From assembly GCA_900553855.1 (NCBI GenBank), contig USFG01000001.1:1-64000 (forward strand): a DNA stretch of 64,000 nt, given 5' to 3'. Positions 17,164 to 24,671 of this stretch are shown piece by piece. The DNA comes from an uncultured Mycoplasmatota bacterium. Lineage in GTDB: Bacteria; Bacillota_I; Bacilli_A; RF39; UBA660. A program made the position numbers and the translations under genes. Below the pieces are notes generated by a model. That model was not told the DNA's origin, searched no databases, and worked only from the letters and a program-made list of their open reading frames with translations. Position 1 is the stretch's first letter, and every line of letters begins with the position of its first letter.

Positions 17164-17182
17164 AAAACTTCTCCATTTTTAA

Positions 17183-17965
17183 TTATATTTTTTCAATTTT
17201 TTCTAAATAAAAGTTTCCATTTATTTTATTAAATATATAGATTTTTTCTGAAAGTGATGGAACTATGTCACCTACATCAGATATATATTCAAATCCATAT
17301 ATGTATAATTTATTATTTAATTCATATGCTTGTAATATATTATTAGAAACTAAGTTTGGGGCGCCACAACCTTGATAACCAGAAAAAACGAATGAATCTG
17401 TTTCTTTTACATATTGATATATTCCACAATTTTCATAATCAAATTTTTCTTTTGGCATTGTTGCATTTGGACCATATAATTCTTTTTTCTTTAAGATGAA
17501 ATCTTCGTATTTTATACTTTTTACTTTATTATTTTCTGGACAGTTAACTTCTCTATTATTTTCAGAAAATACTTTATCGCACTCTACCGTTGTGCCTTTT
17601 GCTTTTTTGGCTACCATAGTATTTTCATCATAAATAAGATCATTTTCAATACGATATTTTGATATCAATTCTTTTGCTTTAGTTAAATTGTATTCTTCAC
17701 AATTTGATGAAGCACATAAATTTAGAAAATATTCTTCTGCGGTTGGGGACTTAATGGTCTCATTTGAATTCGTAGAAGGTTTTGTTGTAGTTGTTATGGT
17801 AGTGGCTTCATTGTTTATAGTTGAAGAACTTTGATTAGTTTTATTAAGCTTCTTTGAATTATTTATTATAAATATTAACCCTATTAAAAGTCCTATAATT
17901 ATCACAAATAAGACTCCTATTAGTATTATTAATTTTTTATTTTCTTTATTTTCTTTTGTTTCCAT
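17183..17965 (-). CDS. Membrane-anchored extracytoplasmic protein, unknown (paralogue 2)
   Basis: 260 residues from the ATG of M-E-T-K-E-N, chosen because the paralogue starts the same way; a GTG three codons earlier is possible. Transmembrane helix (about 12-34), Thr/Ser-rich linker, then an outer domain with six cysteines that may form disulfides (L-C-A-S-S-N-C-E-E; E-C-D; N-C-P-E; E-N-C-G; Y-Q-G-C-G). Function unknown. Confidence 0.6.
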   Translation of the reverse strand: METKENKENKKLIILIGVLFVIIIGLLIGLIFIINNSKKLNKTNQSSSTINNEATTITTTTKPSTNSNETIKSPTAEEYFLNLCASSNCEEYNLTKAKELISKYRIENDLIYDENTMVAKKAKGTTVECDKVFSENNREVNCPENNKVKSIKYEDFILKKKELYGPNATMPKEKFDYENCGIYQYVKETDSFVFSGYQGCGAPNLVSNNILQAYELNNKLYIYGFEYISDVGDIVPSLSEKIYIFNKINGNFYLEKIEKI

Positions 17966-18041
17966 AAATCTCACACTTTCTATTTTAATATTATCAAATA
18001 TACTAGAGTTAATGGTAATTTTAAATTTAAAATTTATTAAT

Positions 18042-18072
18042 TTACTTAAATTTTACACTTACTTAAATTTTA
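18042..18072. repeat. Two 14-bp direct repeats with 17-bp period
   Basis: TTACTTAAATTTTA occurs twice, separated by CAC, in the gap upstream of the 17183-17965 gene. The position fits an operator or an UP-type element of that promoter, but no factor can be named. Confidence 0.4.
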
Positions 18073-18105
18073 ATGTGGAATACTTAATAGTTATCAACAA
18101 ATATA

Positions 18106-18130
18106 GAAAAAAGAAGATATTACTCTTCTT
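18106..18130 (-). terminator. Intrinsic terminator after 18120-18461 gene
   Basis: AAGAAGA/TCTTCTT hairpin and T run on the minus strand, overlapping the end of the gene. Confidence 0.65.
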
Positions 18131-18461
18131 TAAATTTTAAAATTAAATCATACAATTTTTTGTCATTAAATTCGATTATTGAATTATTATTAAGAACTAT
18201 TTCATATAATTCTTTTTTATTAATCATTTTTATATCATTTAAGATTATTTGATAATATACTTCTTTATATTGAAGTGCTTGAGATCCACGGGCAATTCTT
18301 AAAACCTCTAATCCTTCATTTTGAACTATATAATCTAAAAATAATAGTCTTTGATTTGTTAAAATTGCTGAGGTTGTTTTCTCATTACTTCCTTGTTTTA
18401 TATATAGATTATCAAATATTTTAATGATATCCTCATTATCATTTAATGTGTATTTATACAT
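18120..18461 (-). CDS. Hypothetical protein, possibly PH-like fold
   Basis: 113 residues, no membrane segment. The pattern T-S-A-I-L-T-N-Q-R-L-L-F-L-D followed by alternating beta-like segments resembles bacterial PH-domain (short bPH) proteins; this is a weak fold guess. It lies 13 bp downstream of murA in the same direction and is closed by a terminator. Confidence 0.55.
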   Translation of the reverse strand: MYKYTLNDNEDIIKIFDNLYIKQGSNEKTTSAILTNQRLLFLDYIVQNEGLEVLRIARGSQALQYKEVYYQIILNDIKMINKKELYEIVLNNNSIIEFNDKKLYDLILKFKEE

Positions 18462-18474
18462 ATTTCCTCACTTA

Positions 18475-19731
18475 TTATTCATCTATTATTTTTATATTTG
18501 CTCCTACTGTTGTTAGTTTGGTTACTATGTTTTCATAGCCTCTTAAAATATGTTCTATATTTGTTATGGTTGTTGTTCCTTTAGCAATCATTCCGGCAAG
18601 CAACATAGCTGCTCCAGCTCTAAGGTCAGTTGCTTCAACTGTTTCACCATGTAAACATGTTTTTCCGTGAATCATGGCTACTTTACCATCTAAATCAATA
18701 TTTGCTCCCATTTTATTTAAATATTTGATATGTCTCATTCTGTTTTCATAGATTGTTTCTTCAAAGATACTTGTTCCTTCACACTGGGTTAATAGAGTAC
18801 TCATTGGTTGACCTAAATCTGTTACAAAACCAGGATAAACTAAGGTTTTAATGTTAACTGGCTCTAGTTTATCTACTTTGTTAATGATTACATGATTATC
18901 TTTTACATTTAGTGATGCACCGGCTTCTTTAAGTTTAGATATTACACTTGTTAAATGTTCGGGGATGATTCCATCTATTTTTAAATTATTTCCAAGAAGG
19001 GTTCCAATCATCATATAGGTTCCTGCTTCGATACGGTCAGGAATAACGGTTATTTCGCCATCATGTAGTTCATCTACACCTTCTATTGTGATAGTGTCTG
19101 TTCCTAATCCAGTAATTTTAGCTCCCATACTATTTAGGAACTGGCCAATATTTATTATTTCTGGCTCTTTCGCTACATTGTGAATAACGGTTGTTCCTTT
19201 TGCTCTAACAGCAGAAAACATAATATTTATAGTTGCTCCTACTGAGGCAAACTCAAGAAATATATTATTACCAATTAATTCTTTGGCTTCTATAATATAA
19301 TTTATATCATCTTCTACTGTTATGTTTGCTCCTAACTTTTCAAAACCAGCTGTATGGTAGTTTATTGGACGAGCTCCAATTGTACAACCACCTGGGTATG
19401 ATACTTTAGCATAACCAAAACGAGATAATAAACATCCCATAAAATAATATGATGCACGCATTTTAGATGCTATATCTTTAGGAATAAATTCATTATGAAT
19501 GTTTGAATTATCAATATAAAGGGTATCTTTCTCTAATTCAACTTTTGATCCTAATAATTTTAATATTTCTAATAATAATTTAACATCACTTATTTTAGGA
19601 ACATTTTTAATTATACATTTTCCTTTTGTTAATACGGATGCAGGGATTAAAGCAACAACGCTATTTTTAGCACCGCTTATTTTTATTGTACCAGATAATT
19701 CTTTCTGGCCTTCTATAATTAGTTTTTTCAT
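18475..19731 (-). CDS. murA: UDP-N-acetylglucosamine 1-carboxyvinyltransferase
   Basis: 418 residues, standard length. Catalytic Cys116 lies in P-G-G-C-T-I-G-A-R-P, and K22-N23 in S-G-A-K-N-S-V are the conserved substrate contacts. First committed step of peptidoglycan synthesis; the catalytic Cys predicts fosfomycin sensitivity. The murA/spoIID/spoIIQ neighbourhood is a Bacillus hallmark, here split by rpiB-rpmE-metK. Confidence 0.96.
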   Translation of the reverse strand: MKKLIIEGQKELSGTIKISGAKNSVVALIPASVLTKGKCIIKNVPKISDVKLLLEILKLLGSKVELEKDTLYIDNSNIHNEFIPKDIASKMRASYYFMGCLLSRFGYAKVSYPGGCTIGARPINYHTAGFEKLGANITVEDDINYIIEAKELIGNNIFLEFASVGATINIMFSAVRAKGTTVIHNVAKEPEIINIGQFLNSMGAKITGLGTDTITIEGVDELHDGEITVIPDRIEAGTYMMIGTLLGNNLKIDGIIPEHLTSVISKLKEAGASLNVKDNHVIINKVDKLEPVNIKTLVYPGFVTDLGQPMSTLLTQCEGTSIFEETIYENRMRHIKYLNKMGANIDLDGKVAMIHGKTCLHGETVEATDLRAGAAMLLAGMIAKGTTTITNIEHILRGYENIVTKLTTVGANIKIIDE

Positions 19732-19787
19732 AAAAAAGTTACCTTTCTAAATATAATATAATATTTTAGTTTGTTTTAGTCAAATAT

Positions 19788-20321
19788 CTAAGTAAATAAT
19801 TTACAAATATTGACAATTGATATCGATATTAATAATATTATTCCTATAAGTGATGCTTTTTCTTGCCATACTTTTTGAGAATATTTTCCCAGAATTAATC
19901 CCATATAAGTTATTGTTCCAGCACATAATGAGAATATTATTGGTGGTATGATTATTTTATCAGTTAAGGCTTTTAAGCCAATTCCTACTGAAAAACTATC
20001 AAGAGAAACTGAAAATGCATATAAAAAGATGCTTAATAAGGAATTTATTTTAGTTACTTTATCATTATTTCGATCTTTATACATAAGAAACGCTAGATAT
20101 AACAAGATTATGGTCATGATAATTTTAGGATTGATATTTATTACCGATAAAATTTGATTACCTAAAAATAAACCAATTAAGGGCATAACAAAGTGCATTA
20201 TACTAACTACTATGGGAATTAATATAAATCTATTTTTTGATAAATGAGTTGTTCCGATGGAGAGAGCAATGGAAAAGGCATCCATAGAAAGTGCTACCCC
20301 AATTAAAAAAATACTTAACAA
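19788..20321 (-). CDS. mntP: Manganese efflux pump MntP
   Basis: 177 residues with six predicted membrane helices. The two family repeats are visible as S-M-D-A-F-S-I-A-L-S-I-G and S-L-D-S-F-S-V-G-I-G, each with the membrane Asp. Exports Mn2+. In Bacillus, mntP (ywlD) also lies near spoIIR and prfA. No Mn riboswitch (yybP-ykoY type) was seen upstream. Confidence 0.88.
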   Translation of the reverse strand: MLSIFLIGVALSMDAFSIALSIGTTHLSKNRFILIPIVVSIMHFVMPLIGLFLGNQILSVININPKIIMTIILLYLAFLMYKDRNNDKVTKINSLLSIFLYAFSVSLDSFSVGIGLKALTDKIIIPPIIFSLCAGTITYMGLILGKYSQKVWQEKASLIGIILLISISIVNICKLFT

Positions 20322-20342
20322 AAAATCACCTAGTTAAGTATA

Positions 20343-20858
20343 TTATTTAAACTTTTCAATTATACTAGAAATAAATAATTTGTATTCAACATCATTTGTT
20401 GTTTCATTATTTTCTAATAAACATAAGGGTGGAAATAAGGTACACCACCAATTTTTTCCTAGACCATTACCTAAAGTTATCACTAACGAGTCATAAACTC
20501 CTGCTTCATAAACTACTCCTTTATATGTTTTACTTGGAAAATAGTTTAAACCATAATCTAATTTGTAATTATCATTTTTTAAAAATTCATGAATTTGAAT
20601 GTTGATAAAGTCTAGGTTATCAACAATTATTTTATCTACATCTTCAGTAGTTGTAGCATTTTTAGTTAAATCTATAAGAACTTTCTCAATGTGATCTTTT
20701 AGTTCTAGTTTGGTTTCTATATCTAATTCACTATCTGATGATGCAATTACTCTAAATCGAATAGAGTCATTTGGTATTATTACTTCATTTTGATTTTTAT
20801 TTTTTATTAAGGTTAAACTTAAAATTATTATTGATAAACATATTAAAGTATTTTTCAT
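20343..20858 (-). CDS. spoIIR: Stage II sporulation protein R
   Basis: 171 residues. N-terminal signal/anchor, then I-P-N-D-S-I-R-F-R-V-I-A-S-S-D-S, L-N-Y-F-P-S-K-T-Y-K-G-V-V-Y-E-A-G and the diagnostic N-W-W-C-T-L-F-P-P-L-C-L. SpoIIR is the forespore-secreted signal that triggers pro-sigma-E processing in the mother cell. Next to prfA-prmC as in Bacillus. Its ribosome binding site lies in the 3' arm of a terminator-like hairpin. Confidence 0.93.
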   Translation of the reverse strand: MKNTLICLSIIILSLTLIKNKNQNEVIIPNDSIRFRVIASSDSELDIETKLELKDHIEKVLIDLTKNATTTEDVDKIIVDNLDFINIQIHEFLKNDNYKLDYGLNYFPSKTYKGVVYEAGVYDSLVITLGNGLGKNWWCTLFPPLCLLENNETTNDVEYKLFISSIIEKFK

Positions 20859-20900
20859 AAAAAAATTACCCTTTCTAAAATAATATTGGGTAATCTTTTT
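20859..20900. terminator. Terminator-like hairpin between prmC and spoIIR, masks the spoIIR RBS
   Basis: ATTACCC (20866-20872)/GGGTAAT (20888-20894) with T runs on both strands. On the minus strand the 3' arm contains GAAAGGGTAAT, which is also the only good ribosome binding site for spoIIR. Confidence 0.65.
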
Positions 20901-20905
20901 ATTTT

Positions 20906-21646
20906 TTATTCACTATATATAAAAGCATAACGGTTTTTACCTGCTAAATCTTTTTCAATAACTATATTATCACTTGGAAAATACTTCTTACATAATTTGT
21001 ACATGTCTTCTTTATGATCTTCATCTATTTCAAAAGCAATAAGATGTTTTTTGGTAATTTGTTCTTTAGCTATTTTTAATATTTGTTCATAATAAATTAA
21101 TGGGTTTGTATTAGAAACAAAGATAGCTTCTTTTGGCTCATAAAGAACATTTTGATTATAATTAGAATCTTCTTCTATGTAAGGAGGATTACTTATTACA
21201 ATACTTATATTTTCAGGTAATTCGTAATTAAAAATATCTTGATTTTGAAAATCTACATTTACCTTATTTAATTTAGAATTTTCTATAGCGACTTTTAGGG
21301 CTTCTTTACTTTTATCAATTGCAGTAATATTTAAAGAAGGTATTTCTTTTTTTAAAGTTATAGCTATAACACCAGAACCAGTTCCTAAATCAATTAAATT
21401 GGAATTTTCTAAATTTAGACTTTTAATTAATTTAATAGTTTTTTCAATTAAAGTTTCTGTTTCAAATCTGGGAATTAAAACGTTTTCATTTACTTTAAAG
21501 GGATAACCATAAAATGATACGTCTCCTATTAAATAGGCAATTGGATAACCTTCATCTATTTTAGCAATAACTTCTTCTAAGTTATCATATTTTTGACATA
21601 GTAAATTCCAATCTAAGTTGCTGATATTTTCAGGTTTATTCCTCAC
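20906..21646 (-). CDS. prmC: Peptide chain release factor N5-glutamine methyltransferase
   Basis: 246 residues, with a shortened N-terminal helical domain. SAM-binding L-I-D-L-G-T-G-S-G-V-I-A-I and catalytic N-P-P-Y. Methylates the Gln of the GGQ motif of release factors. Overlaps the 3' end of prfA, its substrate, by 11 bp. Confidence 0.94.
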   Translation of the reverse strand: MRNKPENISNLDWNLLCQKYDNLEEVIAKIDEGYPIAYLIGDVSFYGYPFKVNENVLIPRFETETLIEKTIKLIKSLNLENSNLIDLGTGSGVIAITLKKEIPSLNITAIDKSKEALKVAIENSKLNKVNVDFQNQDIFNYELPENISIVISNPPYIEEDSNYNQNVLYEPKEAIFVSNTNPLIYYEQILKIAKEQITKKHLIAFEIDEDHKEDMYKLCKKYFPSDNIVIEKDLAGKNRYAFIYSE

Positions 21647-22694
21647 CTTGCATTTTCCTTCTTTGATCTTCTGTTATTAAGGCTTCTATAATTGGATCTA
21701 AGTTGCCTTCCATTACACGATCTAGTTCCATAATACTAAAGTTAATACGATGATCGGTTACACGATTTTGTGGATAATTGTATGTTCTTATTTTTTCTGA
21801 ACGATCGCCTGATCCAATCATACTCTTACGAGCGGTACCTGTCTCATTATTTTGTTTTTGCATTTCGGCATCATATAATCTAGATTTTAAAACAACCATG
21901 GCTCTTTCTTTATTCTTTATTTGACTTCTTTCATTTTGACAAGTTACAACAATACCAGTTGGAATATGAGTTACACGAACAGCTGAGTCAGTTGTATTTA
22001 CTCCTTGTCCACCTTTTCCACTTGAACGATAAACATCAACACGAACATCTTCTGGTTTTATCTCAATATCAACATCTTCAACTTCAGGCATTACTAAAAC
22101 AGTTGCAGTAGATGTATGGATACGTCCGGCTGTCTCTGTTTCTGGAACTCTTTGAACACGATGAACTCCGCTTTCAAATTTTAATTTAGAATAAACATTA
22201 TTACCTTTAATGGAACATTCAATGGTTGAAAAGCCACCTGAATCTCCTTCAACAGCATGAGTTGCTTCTAACTTCCAACCAACTTTTTCAGCATATTTTG
22301 AATACATTCTAAATAAGTCGCCAGCAAATATATTGGCTTCATCACCACCTGCTGCTCCTCTGATTTCCATGATAATATCTTTTCCATCATTTTCATCTTT
22401 AGGTAAAAGTAGTATTTCAATTTCTTTAGTTAAAGAGGCAAGTTTATCCTTTTTTTCATCTAGTTCAATTGATGCTATTTCATGCATTTCAGGATCCATT
22501 ACTAGTTCCTTTAAGCTTTCTATTTCAGAAACTAAATCCTTATATTCGGCATATTTATTTACAGCTTCTTCTATGCCACCTTTTTCCTTAGATAATTTCT
22601 TTTGTTTATTAAAATCTGATAATACTTCTGGTTTTAATAATTCTTCATTTATTTCATTATATCTATTAGTTAATAGCTCTAATCTATCTATCAT
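21636..22694 (-). CDS. prfA: Peptide chain release factor 1
   Basis: 352 residues. GGQ catalytic motif at residues 228-230 within S-S-G-K-G-G-Q-G-V-N-T; the domain order is typical of RF1. Terminates translation at UAA and UAG. First gene of the prfA-prmC pair. Confidence 0.96.
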   Translation of the reverse strand: MIDRLELLTNRYNEINEELLKPEVLSDFNKQKKLSKEKGGIEEAVNKYAEYKDLVSEIESLKELVMDPEMHEIASIELDEKKDKLASLTKEIEILLLPKDENDGKDIIMEIRGAAGGDEANIFAGDLFRMYSKYAEKVGWKLEATHAVEGDSGGFSTIECSIKGNNVYSKLKFESGVHRVQRVPETETAGRIHTSTATVLVMPEVEDVDIEIKPEDVRVDVYRSSGKGGQGVNTTDSAVRVTHIPTGIVVTCQNERSQIKNKERAMVVLKSRLYDAEMQKQNNETGTARKSMIGSGDRSEKIRTYNYPQNRVTDHRINFSIMELDRVMEGNLDPIIEALITEDQRRKMQGEE

Positions 22695-22728
22695 TGTTAT
22701 CCTCCTTTATATAAGAAAAAAGAATTAG

Positions 22729-23160
22729 TTACATCATATCAGAATCTAAATCGTCACTATCTTCATCAATGATTACTAAATCTTGTAAATCGTTATCGGT
22801 ATCATCTTCTGGATTTGAATCATCATCATAATTATCTTCTGAATTTTCTTCTTCAATATCTTCTTCGTTTTCAATTAACATATCTTCGTCTTCATCTTCA
22901 TCAACAATCATTTTAGTACTATGATTAATTTTTAAATCTACAAATCCGTTATCTATCATAGTTAATCTTTTATCAGTAATTATTAATTCAAAAAATTCTT
23001 CGATATCATCTTCAAAAGTATATTCAGGTAAATCCATAGCTTTAATTACTTCTTTAAATAAATCTTGAATTTTAATTTTTTTATTTGTATCTTTTAATAT
23101 TAAGTAGGCTACATCATTATATGATAAAGTATCTTTTTCTTCATCAGTTAATTTAATCAT
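22729..23160 (-). CDS. rpoE: RNA polymerase delta subunit
   Basis: 143 residues: an N-terminal HARE-HTH domain (Y-N-D-V-A-Y-L-I-L-K; I-Q-D-L-F-K-E-V) followed by an almost wholly Asp/Glu C-terminal tail (from about residue 85). This two-part shape is diagnostic of the Gram-positive delta subunit, which aids RNA polymerase recycling and promoter selectivity. A long hairpin (CCATTAT/ATAATGG) lies in its leader. Confidence 0.92.
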   Translation of the reverse strand: MIKLTDEEKDTLSYNDVAYLILKDTNKKIKIQDLFKEVIKAMDLPEYTFEDDIEEFFELIITDKRLTMIDNGFVDLKINHSTKMIVDEDEDEDMLIENEEDIEEENSEDNYDDDSNPEDDTDNDLQDLVIIDEDSDDLDSDMM

Positions 23161-23182
23161 TAAAAATCCTCTTTCCTAAACC

Positions 23183-23224
23183 ATTATATGTGTTATTTAT
23201 AAATATGATAATGGCTTTTTTTAA
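23183..23224. promoter_or_regulatory. Leader hairpin of rpoE, terminator-shaped on the plus strand
   Basis: CCATTAT (23183 onward) pairs with ATAATGG (to about 23215) and is followed on the plus strand by CTTTTTTT. No plus-strand gene ends here, so it is either a leader structure of rpoE or the end of an antisense transcript. Confidence 0.4.
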
Positions 23225-23290
23225 CACTTATGATTTTATCATAATATCGTAGGTTGTCAATAGAAAATTTTATTAAGATGTATATAATGT

Positions 23291-23331
23291 AAAATTAAAA
23301 ATAAGTAAGCATTTAATTTTCTTACTTACTT
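23291..23331 (-). terminator. Intrinsic terminator after 23339-23521 gene
   Basis: AAGTAAG/CTTACTT hairpin followed by ATTTTTAATTTT on the minus strand. Confidence 0.6.
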
Positions 23332-23338
23332 AATATTT

Positions 23339-23521
23339 TTATCTTGTAAAATTAGGTTTTGTATCATGTTTAAATTCTGGAAGAACACTGACTGTTTGTA
23401 AATATTCATGAAGACTTTTTAAACTATCAGCATTTAATAGTCCTTTTTCAACGTAATCTATTAGTGTAGATACACTTTGTTTTAAATTTTCAAATTCTTC
23501 GACTGTTATTGTTGTTTTCAT
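23339..23521 (-). CDS. Small hypothetical protein
   Basis: 60 residues: T-T-I-T-V-E-E-F-E-N-L-K-Q-S-V-S then an amphipathic helical segment. Good ribosome binding site (AAGGGGG). Monocistronic with its own terminator. No family recognised. Confidence 0.55.
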   Translation of the reverse strand: MKTTITVEEFENLKQSVSTLIDYVEKGLLNADSLKSLHEYLQTVSVLPEFKHDTKPNFTR

Positions 23522-23603
23522 TTTAATCCCCCTTACGGGTTAGTATTATAGCATATTGCAAGAATAAATGCAACCATTTGTTTGCTAGTGTTATAAATTC
23601 GTA

Positions 23604-24224
23604 TCAATGCTTGGATTTGTAGTTTTGATTATAATATTTTTTGGTATATTTATCTAATTCTTTTATAAAGATATTTGCATAATGTCTAATTTCTTGTTTT
23701 TTAAAAATATTTTGGAGATAATCTTCTAAAATGATTTGTTCATAAAATTTAATTGCTTCTTCGATAGAGCCTGTTAATAGTATTTTAGTTATTAAATTAG
23801 AATTATCAGGCAATTGACAATATAAAAAATATAATTCAGCTTTTAAATCTTTCTTTGTAAATGATTCTAAGCCATCAAATAAAGTAAAATTATTAAAGTA
23901 AAAATCAGATAATGCTTTTTTTCTAATATCTAAATATTTATTTAATATATTTTTTATAATTTTTAGGGCGTCCTCTGATTCAATTTTTTCATTTTGAGTT
24001 AAACTATGACTATTTAGTTCTTCTATAAGTATTTCATTTGCTTCATTTATTTGTTTGGTCATTTTTTCAGCTATGTCCTGTTGTTCTTGTGATGAAGTTG
24101 CAAATTTATCAGGATGCCATTTAATTATTAATTTACGATAAGATGATTTTAATTCTTCAAATGTATAATTAACTGGTAATTTAAATAGTTTTCTAGCTTC
24201 ATAAAGATTCATTTTATTGTACAT
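23604..24224 (-). CDS. J-domain protein of unknown role
   Basis: 206 residues from M-Y-N-K-M-N-L-Y-E-A-R, chosen because AAAGGAGA lies just upstream; an in-frame ATG 19 codons earlier lacks one. N-terminal J domain with H-P-D in I-K-W-H-P-D-K-F (about residues 33-40) that should recruit DnaK; the C-terminal 120 residues are helical and unrecognised. Not the DnaJ chaperone itself: the G/F and zinc domains are missing. Confidence 0.75.
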   Translation of the reverse strand: MYNKMNLYEARKLFKLPVNYTFEELKSSYRKLIIKWHPDKFATSSQEQQDIAEKMTKQINEANEILIEELNSHSLTQNEKIESEDALKIIKNILNKYLDIRKKALSDFYFNNFTLFDGLESFTKKDLKAELYFLYCQLPDNSNLITKILLTGSIEEAIKFYEQIILEDYLQNIFKKQEIRHYANIFIKELDKYTKKYYNQNYKSKH

Positions 24225-24300
24225 TTTATATTTTCTCCTTTTGATGCCGTATATTGTAGCATATATGTCAAGGAAATACAACTATTTAAATATTTATAAA

Positions 24301-24615
24301 CTAAAAATAGATTTCTAATATATTATCAATTTTTTCTTCACTTTCAATAGAATAAATTATTCTTAGATATTCATCATTTTTTAAAATACTTTTAGTTTCT
24401 AATAGTAAATTTAAACTATAGTTATGTTCTTTTAACTCTATATTAGCATTGTTTTGTTTATAATCTAAGGTATATTTATAACTATCATCTTCTCTATATA
24501 AGATGTGATTTAGTAAATCTACTTTAATATTTTCTACCTCAAAAATATTATCATTAATGTTGCCATCTTTTTCAAATACAAGGGAATTGTTTTTATATAA
24601 TTTTATTTTACTCAT
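24301..24615 (-). CDS. Hypothetical protein, beta-rich
   Basis: 104 residues, cytosolic. Alternating hydrophobic/polar strands suggest a small beta barrel (YwiB/DUF1934-like shape, weak guess). Divergent from the PBP gene with only 56 bp between starts. Confidence 0.5.
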   Translation of the reverse strand: MSKIKLYKNNSLVFEKDGNINDNIFEVENIKVDLLNHILYREDDSYKYTLDYKQNNANIELKEHNYSLNLLLETKSILKNDEYLRIIYSIESEEKIDNILEIYF

Positions 24616-24671
24616 TAGTTACCACCTAAACGTATTTTAGCATAATATTTTAGTTAAATTCCATAATAAAT

